Shown: one piece after another, positions 1 to 6,804 of the stretch | Layout of the letters: every line of letters starts with the position of its first letter | How positions within the stretch are numbered: the stretch's first letter is position 1 | Origin: Pedobacter cryoconitis | Lineage (GTDB): Bacteria > Bacteroidota > Bacteroidia > Sphingobacteriales > Sphingobacteriaceae | Length of the DNA stretch: 60,392 nt | Assembly: GCF_003259615.1 (NCBI RefSeq) | Contig: NZ_QLLR01000034.1 | Coordinates: forward strand, 1-60,392 | Reading direction: 5' to 3' | Translations under genes and position numbers: made by a program | The notes under the pieces: model-generated | Databases searched by the model: none | Told to the model about the DNA's origin: nothing | The model's input: the letters and a program-made list of their open reading frames with translations, nothing else

Positions 1-204
1 GATGCCAGGATTGCCGTGCTGGATATCCTGGAGGATAGATACGGGAATGGGGCTACAATCATTACTTCACAGCTTCCGGTGGATACATGGTATGCTTTTA
101 TTGATGAACCAACATTGGCCGACGCAATTATGGACAGGCTGTCAGCTTCTGCGCACAGAATAGCCCTTACGGGAAAATCTTTACGAAATAAAAAAAATCA
201 TTAA
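1..204 (+). CDS. istB: IS21 helper ATPase IstB, C-terminal fragment
   Basis: The open frame enters from the left edge and codes for about 67 residues. It includes an AVLDILEDRYG segment followed by IITSQLPVDTWY, the sensor-1-like region and final helices typical of IstB-type AAA+ proteins related to DnaC. In IS21 transposition IstB binds target DNA and stimulates the IstA transposase. A GTG at 16 is in frame but internal; the real start is upstream of the window. The stop codon is followed by about 70 bases of spacer and then the repeated IS end. Confidence 0.85.
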   Translation, partial: DARIAVLDILEDRYGNGATIITSQLPVDTWYAFIDEPTLADAIMDRLSASAHRIALTGKSLRNKKNH

Positions 205-322
205 GTTTGAAAAATACCACTCTTGTTTAGTGGGTATAATGCATAGTTAGTGTATTTTATGCCGCTCAAAGAAGTGGTGTACTTTGCCGTGGAACACTGG
301 TGTACTTTGTTCGGAATATCCA
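1..322 (+). mobile_element. IS21-family insertion sequence, right end
   Basis: Only the distal part of the element is inside the window: the tail of the IstB helper ATPase, then a non-coding end carrying two direct copies of TGGTGTACTTTG, at 275-286 and 298-309 (23 bp apart). Repeated terminal motifs downstream of istB are typical of IS21 ends. I place the outer end near 322, at the CA after GGAATATC, because IS21 elements usually end in CA; that exact base is inference. The left end and istA lie outside the window. Confidence 0.7.
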
Positions 323-736
323 ATTGTGACGCTTGGTAGTGTTTTAGCTTCCACTGGAATGTATTTTGGTTTTACAGAGAATAAAGGGAAAAGGTACATC
401 AATTTCGTATGGATGGCACCCAGCGGACAAAATGGTGCTTTCAACAATGGTAACATAAGAGATTTAAGTTTGCTAATGAAAATGGATATAGATACCATAC
501 TTAAGTTTAAGGCAGATACATCTTTATCAAAAATTGGTAATGTTACAAATTCCAGTATAATAAATATAAGTGCTCCTATTACGGATCGAGAAATCTCTTA
601 TTTTTCGTTACACGAAATCAGTTTGTTACGTGTCGGTATAAAGGATGATGTAGGCGTAGATTTACAGTCAACCTTATTTACTAGCAAAAATAAAAAGCAA
701 ATACTGAAGGCAGCAAAATTCATATTGGAAAAATAG
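284..736 (+). CDS. Hypothetical protein, probably 5'-truncated by IS21
   Basis: I do not recognise the family. The frame has no ATG near its beginning: it opens inside the IS21 end (TTG at 284; another possible start is GTG at 326) and then runs through ordinary-looking protein to 736. The likely history is that the IS inserted into a gene and left its 3' part in frame with IS terminal sequence. The visible protein is about 140-150 residues, mixed hydrophobic and polar, with a lysine-rich C-terminus and no signal peptide or membrane segment. It may be a non-functional remnant. The call rests only on the long open frame and its position. Confidence 0.4.
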   Translation: MPWNTGVLCSEYPIVTLGSVLASTGMYFGFTENKGKRYINFVWMAPSGQNGAFNNGNIRDLSLLMKMDIDTILKFKADTSLSKIGNVTNSSIINISAPITDREISYFSLHEISLLRVGIKDDVGVDLQSTLFTSKNKKQILKAAKFILEK

Positions 737-783
737 GTGCGATCTGAATTTTTGAATCCATTATCAGTCAGCATATTGATAAT

Positions 784-1239
784 TCAGGATTTATCTCTAT
801 AATAGGTCATAAATTTTCTATTTACTGCAACTTTATATTTGATTTGCTTTGGAGATAATTTCTTCCTTTTCTTCATTACATCGCTGTAGAATTCATATTC
901 CCATGCAGTGATCTTACCTGTCTCATTGAACATATCCAATGCTACACCTGTAATATTGCTCTCAATATCATGCTTTAATTTATTCAGGCTGATGAATACA
1001 GCCTCACCTTCATCCATATCCATAAATTTCTTAACGCAGCAATTTCCTACTTCAGTTTCATTGTCATTTATAAAATTAGTGATGATACATACATTGATAA
1101 TACTCTTTTTTCCGCACAAACAAGCACTTTCAGGACGTTGGAATGCATGAGTGAATATCCACTCCCTTTTGGCACCTTCCCAAGTGCTCGATTCCGATAA
1201 GGCGATAATTTCTGATGTTAGTGTAAATGCGTTGTTCAT
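784..1239 (-). CDS. Cysteine-rich hypothetical protein, putative zinc binding
   Basis: A 151-residue protein with no confident family. Cysteines cluster as Cys40-X-Cys42, Cys51 and the pair Cys67-Cys68, inside the core CLCGKK...VGNCCVKKF, which looks like a small structural metal site. A basic helix with KKRKKLSPKQIKYK lies near the C-terminus. I have an impression of similar small proteins in phages and conjugative elements, but cannot verify it. It lies downstream of the primase-like gene on the same strand with a 183-bp gap and probably has its own promoter: a 20-bp palindrome sits about 32 bp before its start. Confidence 0.6.
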   Translation of the reverse strand: MNNAFTLTSEIIALSESSTWEGAKREWIFTHAFQRPESACLCGKKSIINVCIITNFINDNETEVGNCCVKKFMDMDEGEAVFISLNKLKHDIESNITGVALDMFNETGKITAWEYEFYSDVMKKRKKLSPKQIKYKVAVNRKFMTYYRDKS

Positions 1240-1270
1240 AAATTTCTTGTTCTTTAGTATAAATATTATG

Positions 1271-1290
1271 TTATCTATTACTATAGATAA
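1271..1290. promoter_or_regulatory. Palindrome upstream of the cysteine-rich gene
   Basis: TTATCTAT and ATAGATAA form perfect 8-bp arms around a 4-nt centre (TACT). The site is 32-51 bp upstream of the minus-strand start at 1239, where an operator would sit. No terminator-like T-tract follows. A repressor site is inference. Confidence 0.3.
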
Positions 1291-1422
1291 AAAAGTCAGA
1301 TTTCATCTTGATGAAGGGATGGACAGTTTTCCACCCTCTAATTTGTATATCTACCTTACTTATCCCTTAACACATTACTAATGTATATCAGGATCAGAAA
1401 AAATCAAGTCCTGGCTTAAAAT

Positions 1423-2916
1423 TTATGCTGATAATAATATCATCGTTTCATTCCCACTTTTATATTTGATAAAATCATATTTACGCCCATTGAAAAGCAG
1501 GTCTGCATCATTATATGGAGCTGACATCGACTGATTCCGTAAACGATAATTATCTACATCATCCTTTACTGTAGACTCTATAACTGTATAATTACCGAAA
1601 TGATACTGCTGGTCACCTATGTACCAGGTTAATGTGTCTAATTCTTTTATATATTCCTCTGTTAGAATCGGTTGTTGTTTATTTATCATAATTGTTTTTT
1701 CTTTTATTTTTTTTATTGCTGGTGCTGGTTTAAGCAGACTATTTAAATCCGCAACGAATGATTTAAATTCAGGCCAATATTTTTCTACCGTTTTGCTACT
1801 GATGCTATAATTATTATAAATTTTTGCCTGGGTGATCTTTCCATGCTGGACAAGATCCCAGGATTCTATAATTGAATTAAGTTTATCTTTAGAATCTGTA
1901 GTTTTCTTTTTTGCATTTTCATTGCGGCACACTTCCAGCTTGTCTTCACGAGACAATCCAGCCTCTTTATTAAATATTATCTTACGATCAGTAACGATAG
2001 GCTGTAACCTGTTTTCATTCCTTTGTTGAATAACTGATTTTACTATACCATCCAAAACCTTAAATTCGAGTGGCTCCAGGCATACCAGCTTATTGACATT
2101 CCTCATAATATTTAAAGCAGTTCCATGCGGTAACCACTGATTTAAATAAACAAGATTGGTACAATATGAAATCAGGGACATTTTTCTACCATCTGAGATC
2201 TTATGAATTGGAATGAAACATTCAATAACCTTATATGGATTAATCCAATTGACTTGATAATTACCTTCAATCTGGAAATCATGCTTATTGGTATATTTAA
2301 TTCCTTTATCTTTTTCCCCCCACTCTATTGTATATGTTTCTTTTCTTTCTTCTTCGATAGACAGGGGGGAATTTTCATTGATGAAAGGTTCAATAGCATC
2401 AAAAATGAATGAATCAGGATTGTATATTACATTTGGATCATAAGACAATACAGAATACTGAGTAGGTTTTTTTGCACCTTTATCAAAGAATTCAATTAAT
2501 CCCAAATCGTTACATATAGATAAGTATGTGGTTGAAAAGTTGTTTAAGGTTAAACCCTCCACCTGCACTAATAGAGTGTATCCCTGACCACCAAAAGATT
2601 TGGCTGCCATGAGTATTTTAGTGAGGTCTAATGAATCGAAATCAAACGTTGGAACATCTATGTCAATCATCATGATACCTGTATTAGAAGTAATTGTTTT
2701 ATTCGTTTTAATTCTATTAAAAAGGAAATTATAGGTTACGCATGGCATCGCTTCTTTGATGTCATCATATTCTTTGTCCCCTTTATCGTATTGCCTGGCT
2801 GCCAGTATTTGTACAGTATAGTCAGATTGTCTAATTAATTCAATCCATGCAGGAAGTGATATTGTGTTTTTTACTCTTTTGAACTTAAGGCACTCATAAG
2901 TGTTAATTTGTAGCAT
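1423..2916 (-). CDS. VirE_N/BT4734-type primase-like protein
   Basis: A 497-residue protein whose first 180 residues match the VirE N-terminal / BT4734-like family, which belongs to the archaeo-eukaryotic primase fold. The hydrophobic strand GIMMIDID supplies the acidic D-x-D pair (Asp85, Asp87) expected of the active site, and a later SYDPNVIYNPDS segment is typical of the family. Residues about 210-300 look like the helical domain that often follows, and residues about 340-390 look like a helix-turn-helix (KIYNNYSISSKTVEKYWPEF). Such proteins are common on Bacteroidota mobile elements and are usually assigned to element replication; that role is inferred here. Codons 182-201 overlap one copy of an inverted repeat whose partner lies upstream of the gene. 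Confidence 0.75.
   Translation of the reverse strand: MLQINTYECLKFKRVKNTISLPAWIELIRQSDYTVQILAARQYDKGDKEYDDIKEAMPCVTYNFLFNRIKTNKTITSNTGIMMIDIDVPTFDFDSLDLTKILMAAKSFGGQGYTLLVQVEGLTLNNFSTTYLSICNDLGLIEFFDKGAKKPTQYSVLSYDPNVIYNPDSFIFDAIEPFINENSPLSIEEERKETYTIEWGEKDKGIKYTNKHDFQIEGNYQVNWINPYKVIECFIPIHKISDGRKMSLISYCTNLVYLNQWLPHGTALNIMRNVNKLVCLEPLEFKVLDGIVKSVIQQRNENRLQPIVTDRKIIFNKEAGLSREDKLEVCRNENAKKKTTDSKDKLNSIIESWDLVQHGKITQAKIYNNYSISSKTVEKYWPEFKSFVADLNSLLKPAPAIKKIKEKTIMINKQQPILTEEYIKELDTLTWYIGDQQYHFGNYTVIESTVKDDVDNYRLRNQSMSAPYNDADLLFNGRKYDFIKYKSGNETMILLSA
2314..2371 (-). repeat. C6/G6-bounded repeat, copy A, inside the primase-like gene
   Basis: The unit begins TTCCCCCC and ends GGGGGGAA with 42 nt between. 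Its reverse complement matches copy B at 3172-3228 over nearly its full length (roughly four fifths identical by eye, with small gaps in the purine-rich middle). Copy A is translated as part of the primase-like protein. Confidence 0.6.
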
Positions 2917-2966
2917 TTAATTTATTCATTTCAATTTCTCTTAATAATCGTAGGGGGCTTTAAGAG

Positions 2967-2990
2967 AGGGTGGGAGTTGCTTCCCACCCT
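2967..2990 (+). terminator. Stem-loop upstream of the primase-like gene
   Basis: AGGGTGGGA and TCCCACCCT are perfect 9-bp arms with a 6-nt loop, followed by TTT on the plus strand. No plus-strand gene ends here, so it may instead be a structured element in the leader of the minus-strand primase-like gene, or may stop plus-strand readthrough. Confidence 0.4.
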
Positions 2991-3171
2991 TTTGAAACAA
3001 TTAATGCTTATCACTAAGATTGATATGTATAACCTGAGTTACATATATAAATAGTCTTCAATTTCATATTTGATAACTTTTTAATAAAATATATTTTCTT
3101 CCTGTTATGTATACTAAAATAACTTATAATGATTTTTTTTCAAGGTTATAATGTAAATAGTTGAATATTTA

Positions 3172-3228
3172 TTCCCCCCACTCTATCATAAAAAGAAAGA
3201 GAAAACATATACAACAGACAGGGGGGAA
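3172..3228 (+). repeat. C6/G6-bounded repeat, copy B, intergenic
   Basis: It begins TTCCCCCC and ends GGGGGGAA with 41 nt between, and lies just upstream of the 67-aa gene. It is inverted relative to copy A. Read on the plus strand it has an in-frame stop where copy A codes for protein, so it is not a working gene fragment. Confidence 0.6.
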
Positions 3229-3262
3229 TTTTGCTATATTGCATAAACCAGAATACTGAACC

Positions 3263-3466
3263 ATGAGATCGGATTATAAAAAAATCGAAGAAGTAGCTGA
3301 AAATTTTCAGCATTATCTTACTTATACAGGTAATGAATCATCAGTAGCGGTGTACCTTAATGGTAAAAGACTTTTTTTAAACATAGATTACTCAATCACT
3401 GAAAGAATGGTAACGCTGAACGTTCCAGTCAAACCAGGTGATCTTTTCATATTATCTCATAGCTAA
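3263..3466 (+). CDS. Small hypothetical protein, phage tail-fibre-like motif
   Basis: The 67-residue product contains VYLNGKRLFLNIDYSI followed by a short beta-rich segment ending in KPGDLFIL. The order LNG-x-x-L-(x)4-DY then hydrophobic strands then GD resembles the repeating beta unit in phage tail-fibre and similar structural proteins. This is a motif-level resemblance only; the protein is far too short to be a fibre and could be a stand-alone domain. It is followed after 12 bp by another unknown gene on the same strand, and the two are likely co-transcribed. Confidence 0.5.
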   Translation: MRSDYKKIEEVAENFQHYLTYTGNESSVAVYLNGKRLFLNIDYSITERMVTLNVPVKPGDLFILSHS

Positions 3467-3478
3467 TATCTAACTAAT

Positions 3479-3820
3479 ATGGAAAGAACATCTGAAGAAA
3501 TAATGATTGCGGAAATTAACCAATACCTGTTGTCTAAAACAGAAAACACATACCGCCATACAAGTGGTAAGTCGGTATTCAAGACCGCTGGTAGAGAATA
3601 TACTAGGTATCAATATGAAGTGGCTAACCACACTAATCGTGGCATAATTGACCTATTAGTTAGCATAGTTAAAAGTGATGAACCGAATCTAAGGATTTCT
3701 GGGTTTAAAATAGTTATAAGTCCTGAGCAGGTGTTTAACAACGAGTTCTACAATCTCAACCGTGATAGCGTAGATAAGGATATCCAAGTATTAGAGACTT
3801 ATATTAACACCAAGCGATGA
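3479..3820 (+). CDS. Hypothetical protein in the mobile region
   Basis: A soluble-looking protein of 113 residues with no family I recognise, no signal peptide and no membrane segment. The N-terminal half is helical and polar; the second half alternates strands and ends in a charged helix (DSVDKDIQVLETYI). It lies 12 bp after the 67-aa gene and probably shares its transcript. The XRE-type regulator downstream is convergent. Confidence 0.5.
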   Translation: MERTSEEIMIAEINQYLLSKTENTYRHTSGKSVFKTAGREYTRYQYEVANHTNRGIIDLLVSIVKSDEPNLRISGFKIVISPEQVFNNEFYNLNRDSVDKDIQVLETYINTKR

Positions 3821-3852
3821 TCCATAGTTATAAGAGTAATGGCACTAGTATC

Positions 3853-4041
3853 CTATATCTGTGCTATAGCAAATAACCTATTTATGGTAATTTTGCTATA
3901 ACCCAACTCAATCTTGCTGTATGCATTTTGAGAAATAGCTAGTCTTTTAGCTAGGTAAATTTGAGTATAATTTTTGTGCTCCCTTATTTTTTTGATATTA
4001 AATGCAACATTTTTTGCGTTTAATTCTGTGTGGTTTTGCAT
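3853..4041 (-). CDS. XRE-family helix-turn-helix regulator, short
   Basis: The 62-residue product is essentially one HTH_XRE domain: NIKKIREHKNYTQIYLAKRL, then SQNAYSKIELGYSKIT, the classic Cro/C1 helix 2-turn-helix 3 pattern. I chose the ATG at 4041 (MQNHTEL) over a longer in-frame start at 4104 because the extra residues do not look like part of the fold. The protein stops right after the fourth helix, without the dimerisation tail most family members have. It probably regulates neighbouring accessory genes, or is the conserved part of a truncated gene. Confidence 0.65.
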   Translation of the reverse strand: MQNHTELNAKNVAFNIKKIREHKNYTQIYLAKRLAISQNAYSKIELGYSKITINRLFAIAQI

Positions 4042-4409
4042 GAGTGTAGATTTAGATATACTCAAAACATCATTCAAGAGAATTAAATGCCATAGAATTG
4101 TCATTATTAAAATGAATTTCCATTTGACCTCCTTTCACTTATCTAATAAGAAAATTGCATCTTTTTTCTAACTTCTGGAAATCACTCTCCAAAAATCAAC
4201 CTTTAAAATATCATTATCGCAGATTATTATTCCCTAATCTGTAAATAAATCCTTATTTCAACATCCCGCTTTGACTTATAAATAAATGTTAACCTATAAT
4301 ATCAAGTATATCTTTTTATGATATTCTAGGAGATTAACAAATTTGTATTAGGCTAATTTTGCTTTTATATTTGCATTACAATAATTCAAACAATATAATA
4401 AATAATAAT
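4042..4409. other. AT-rich intergenic region
   Basis: This 368-bp gap lies between the divergently transcribed XRE gene and the three-gene unknown operon. Apart from the consensus promoter at 4342-4373 I see no ORF, RNA gene or clear repeat. Confidence 0.5.
4342..4373 (+). promoter_or_regulatory. Consensus Bacteroidota promoter
   Basis: TTTG at 4342-4345, a 20-bp spacer, and TATATTTG at 4366-4373 match the -33 (TTTG) and -7 (TAnnTTTG) elements of the Bacteroidota primary sigma factor. The ATG of the first gene of the three-gene cassette follows at 4410. It is the best-matching promoter I found in the window. Confidence 0.75.
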
Positions 4410-4718
4410 ATGGAAATTAAAATGAAAAATAAACTTTTAACAGCTATCAGTACAGCCCTGATTACAAACCTTGATTATCACCTTAAATTTGACCTTGTCA
4501 TAGGGGGAATGGCATCCCTTGAACTAGAAAAAACTACCAATCCACAAGAGGGTAATCACTTGATTATTTTCGATCTGGAAAATGAAAGCTCATTAGAATA
4601 TATAGTTGCACTACCTAGAGAATCTGACTCATTTCAACAAGAAATCAGGAAAATGTTAATTGAAACGAATGTAAATGATCAAATAACAAAAGTACTTAAC
4701 ACCTTCGATTTGAATTAA
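4410..4718 (+). CDS. Hypothetical protein, first gene of the unknown cassette
   Basis: I use the ATG at 4410 (MEIKMKNKLL) because the frame upstream of it runs through the promoter; 4422 is also possible. The product of about 102 residues has an N-terminal amphipathic helix, a central LVIGGMASLELEK strand pair, a hydrophobic strand with HLIIFDLE, and a C-terminal helix. No family is recognised and there is no signal or membrane segment. The next gene starts one base after its stop, so the two are almost certainly translated together. Confidence 0.55.
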   Translation: MEIKMKNKLLTAISTALITNLDYHLKFDLVIGGMASLELEKTTNPQEGNHLIIFDLENESSLEYIVALPRESDSFQQEIRKMLIETNVNDQITKVLNTFDLN

Positions 4719-4719
4719 T

Positions 4720-5025
4720 ATGATAGATAAAAAGAAACTCCAAAATTTATACGACTATTTTCAATCTCCTGCTATGGTGGAATTCACAAAGGATAATAAT
4801 TTAGTGCTAACCCATGATCGGAAAGATCAATTTACATCTATTTATACATTACAGAATATTTTTATAGAAATTGATATTACACCATTACCCGAATATGGTA
4901 TAACCGTTGTTGTCCTATGCAAATCTATAGAAGCCAAAAAATCCAATCTAGCACATATCTTAAAGAAAAGGTTGGAAGAGCTATACACGTTATTTAGAGC
5001 ATCAATTATCCTTGACAATGAATAA
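4720..5025 (+). CDS. Hypothetical protein, second gene of the unknown cassette
   Basis: A 101-residue soluble protein: an N-terminal helix (KKKLQNLYDYFQ), a beta-rich centre with IYTLQNIFIEIDI and GITVVVLCKS, and a C-terminal helix (LAHILKKRLEELYTLF). The helix-strand-helix pattern and similar size recall the preceding gene, so the two could be distant relatives or partners; I cannot show that by eye. It starts immediately after the first gene and its last codons overlap the third. Confidence 0.55.
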   Translation: MIDKKKLQNLYDYFQSPAMVEFTKDNNLVLTHDRKDQFTSIYTLQNIFIEIDITPLPEYGITVVVLCKSIEAKKSNLAHILKKRLEELYTLFRASIILDNE

Positions 5026-5389
5026 ACGCATACAAACCTGGTCAACAATTAAAGATGGCAAAAGAGTGCCCTATACTGGCAAAGTAAAATCATTCAATGA
5101 ATACCAAGCTGAAGTAAGGACAGAAAAACTGCTGCAAAAGGCATTTACAGACCACCTTTTGCAGCAACTAGCCGAAGCAAGGCAAATACCTTTGAAAGAA
5201 GATAAAGCTGTGATAGAGGCTTTAAATGAGTTGAAGGAAATGGTAGTTCCGCTTACTGACAATATAGAATTTATTAAAAATAAGTATACTAAACCAGTAC
5301 ATAAACCATCAAAAAAGACTATCAGTAAAGCTGAAAAACAGGCAGCAATTATAAACAAAATAGTTACTAGGGGTAAGAAGCTGGATTAA
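5018..5389 (+). CDS. Hypothetical basic protein, third gene of the unknown cassette
   Basis: The ATG at 5018 is preferred over an in-frame TTG at 5012; it overlaps the previous stop by 8 bp, a sign of translational coupling. The 123-residue protein is helical and lysine-rich, with a predicted helical segment around AEVRTEKLLQKAFTDHLLQQ and a basic C-terminal tail (KPSKKTISKAEKQAA...RGKKLD), suggesting nucleic-acid or protein binding. No family is recognised. Its stop overlaps the hairpin shared with the convergent integrase gene. Confidence 0.55.
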   Translation: MNKRIQTWSTIKDGKRVPYTGKVKSFNEYQAEVRTEKLLQKAFTDHLLQQLAEARQIPLKEDKAVIEALNELKEMVVPLTDNIEFIKNKYTKPVHKPSKKTISKAEKQAAIINKIVTRGKKLD

Positions 5390-5408
5390 AACCGCTTCTT
5401 ATCCCCTA
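5368..5408. terminator. Hairpin shared by convergent gene ends
   Basis: TAGGGGTAAGAAGC (5368-5381) pairs with GCTTCTTATCCCCTA (5394-5408) except for one bulged base, with a 12-nt loop. It covers the stop codons of both the third cassette gene and the convergent integrase. It lacks a long T-tract on either side, so it may act as a transcription block or as a protective 3' end structure. Confidence 0.5.
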
Positions 5409-6681
5409 ACTTGATGACATCTCTTTTTCGCTTACCGATGTAAGCGTTGATTTGGGCAGGGTCTTCGTGCCTGGCAATAAGTGACAATTGATCAGGTGAC
5501 ATATTATCAAGACTATTATAATTTCCAGTATGCTTTAATGCATACATTTTTAGCTTTTTTGATAATTCATATTTCGTCCTAAACGCATCCCACCTGAGAG
5601 TTAAAAAACTATCAGACATTCGTTTTAGGCTTGGTCTGCCATGACCACCAAACAGATAATTTTCATCTGCATCCCTTTCCCCGATATATCCAGTAATTAA
5701 ATCCAAATGTTCTGTTTCTAATTGAAACTTCGCTGACAAGCCATTTTTGGTAGCATTTACTAGGACACCATTTTCCAACGTTTTTTCAGGAAGCGATAAA
5801 ATGCCTGTTTTAAAATCAATCCATCCAAGTTGAATTCGAAGTTGCTCCACTTCTCTTATACTAAAGTCAAAAAGCAATTTGCTGGCAATATATAGATCAG
5901 CAAATTTCTGGTCTGAGCTTAGAAGAGATTGAATTTTTGATAATGTCGTATCATCAAATTCCTCATATCTGGTTTTCAGCTTCTTAGTGCTATATCTAAA
6001 TGCCTTATGCACTGGATTATAAACTATGACTCTTTCCTGAATTAGAAAATCATAAAAATAAGTCAGACGTGATTGATAACTGTTGTATGTGAAGGGAGAT
6101 AACTTACGTTTTTTCTCTATGTGCCGCATAAATGCGGTAATATCATTCACTGTAAATGATCCTGGCTTCTCATGCAAATGATTATTTTTTTTCAAATAAG
6201 CTTTATAGTAATCGAAAACATAACCAGTTGTATCTAGCTCTGCTTTTTTGATTTTTCCATTTTCAACATCAGTTTCTCTGTGCTGAAGCCAAGATTTGAT
6301 GCAATCGGATATATTGCTATTTGGATTCAACTTAACATATTCTGGGTAAGAATTTGTGATAAAATTGTAGCCACCTTGGATCATAATTATAAGGGAATCT
6401 ATCAAATCATTGGCTTGTTTAGTGTAAACATTCTCTTTCGCATACCTATCTATTCCAGTACTTTTCTTGATTTGTTTATTTTTTCCTGTCTCCTGATTAA
6501 AAAAATTAAAATGCACCTCTATCTTGTTGTTTTCGTTTACATTAGTGGGTCTATAGAGTTTAAACACATATTCGTTCCAAATCTTTAAAATTTTAGCCTT
6601 TCTCATAAAATTATCCCCTGTTTTATCCCCTATGGTTTTACAAACATACATAATACGATTTAAATTACTAAATAAGCTCAT
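5386..6681 (-). CDS. Tyrosine recombinase / integrase (Bacteroidota type)
   Basis: The order is an N-terminal arm-type domain, a helical SAM-like core-binding domain (about 120-235) and a catalytic domain (about 240-431). In the 431-residue numbering I see Arg276 (FSIREVEQLR), the box MYALKHTG where the usual H-x-x-R is Tyr380-x-x-Lys383, then His405 and the nucleophile Tyr414 (NAYIG). I recall the KHTG variant from Bacteroidota integrases, so the enzyme may be active. The true start may be Met26 (6606), since TATGTTTG at 6641-6648 on the minus strand looks like a -7 element. It lies at the junction of the accessory region and conserved chromosome, as expected for an integrated element. Confidence 0.85.
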   Translation of the reverse strand: MSLFSNLNRIMYVCKTIGDKTGDNFMRKAKILKIWNEYVFKLYRPTNVNENNKIEVHFNFFNQETGKNKQIKKSTGIDRYAKENVYTKQANDLIDSLIIMIQGGYNFITNSYPEYVKLNPNSNISDCIKSWLQHRETDVENGKIKKAELDTTGYVFDYYKAYLKKNNHLHEKPGSFTVNDITAFMRHIEKKRKLSPFTYNSYQSRLTYFYDFLIQERVIVYNPVHKAFRYSTKKLKTRYEEFDDTTLSKIQSLLSSDQKFADLYIASKLLFDFSIREVEQLRIQLGWIDFKTGILSLPEKTLENGVLVNATKNGLSAKFQLETEHLDLITGYIGERDADENYLFGGHGRPSLKRMSDSFLTLRWDAFRTKYELSKKLKMYALKHTGNYNSLDNMSPDQLSLIARHEDPAQINAYIGKRKRDVIKLGDKKRF

Positions 6682-6752
6682 TTTTCAAATGTGTATAACT
6701 TTAAACTGTTTAAACCTTGTTTTTGGTTTTTTAGGCAAAATATGCCCTAAAC

Positions 6753-6782
6753 TTGTTATTCAGGGGCATTTTACTAAATTTG
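6753..6782 (+). promoter_or_regulatory. Probable promoter of lat
   Basis: TTG at 6753-6755, a 19-bp spacer and TAAATTTG at 6775-6782 fit the Bacteroidota -33/-7 pattern. The lat ATG follows 22 bp later. A partial inverted repeat (TTTAGG...CCTAAA) lies immediately upstream. Confidence 0.6.
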
Positions 6783-6804
6783 GATAAACCAAAATATAAG
6801 AATT

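Larger units (their letters stand above)
2917..3262. other. Intergenic region with hairpin and inverted-repeat copy
   Basis: This 346-bp AT-rich spacer separates the primase-like gene from the 67-aa gene. It holds a strong hairpin at 2967-2990 and a C6/G6-bounded repeat at 3172-3228 that is an inverted copy of sequence inside the primase-like gene. I see no further ORF and no RNA gene. Confidence 0.5.

Noticed and set aside
6683..6804. Integrase attachment site at the island boundary
   Set aside because: Only one end of the element is visible, there is no tRNA here, and no convincing direct repeat can be matched within the window.
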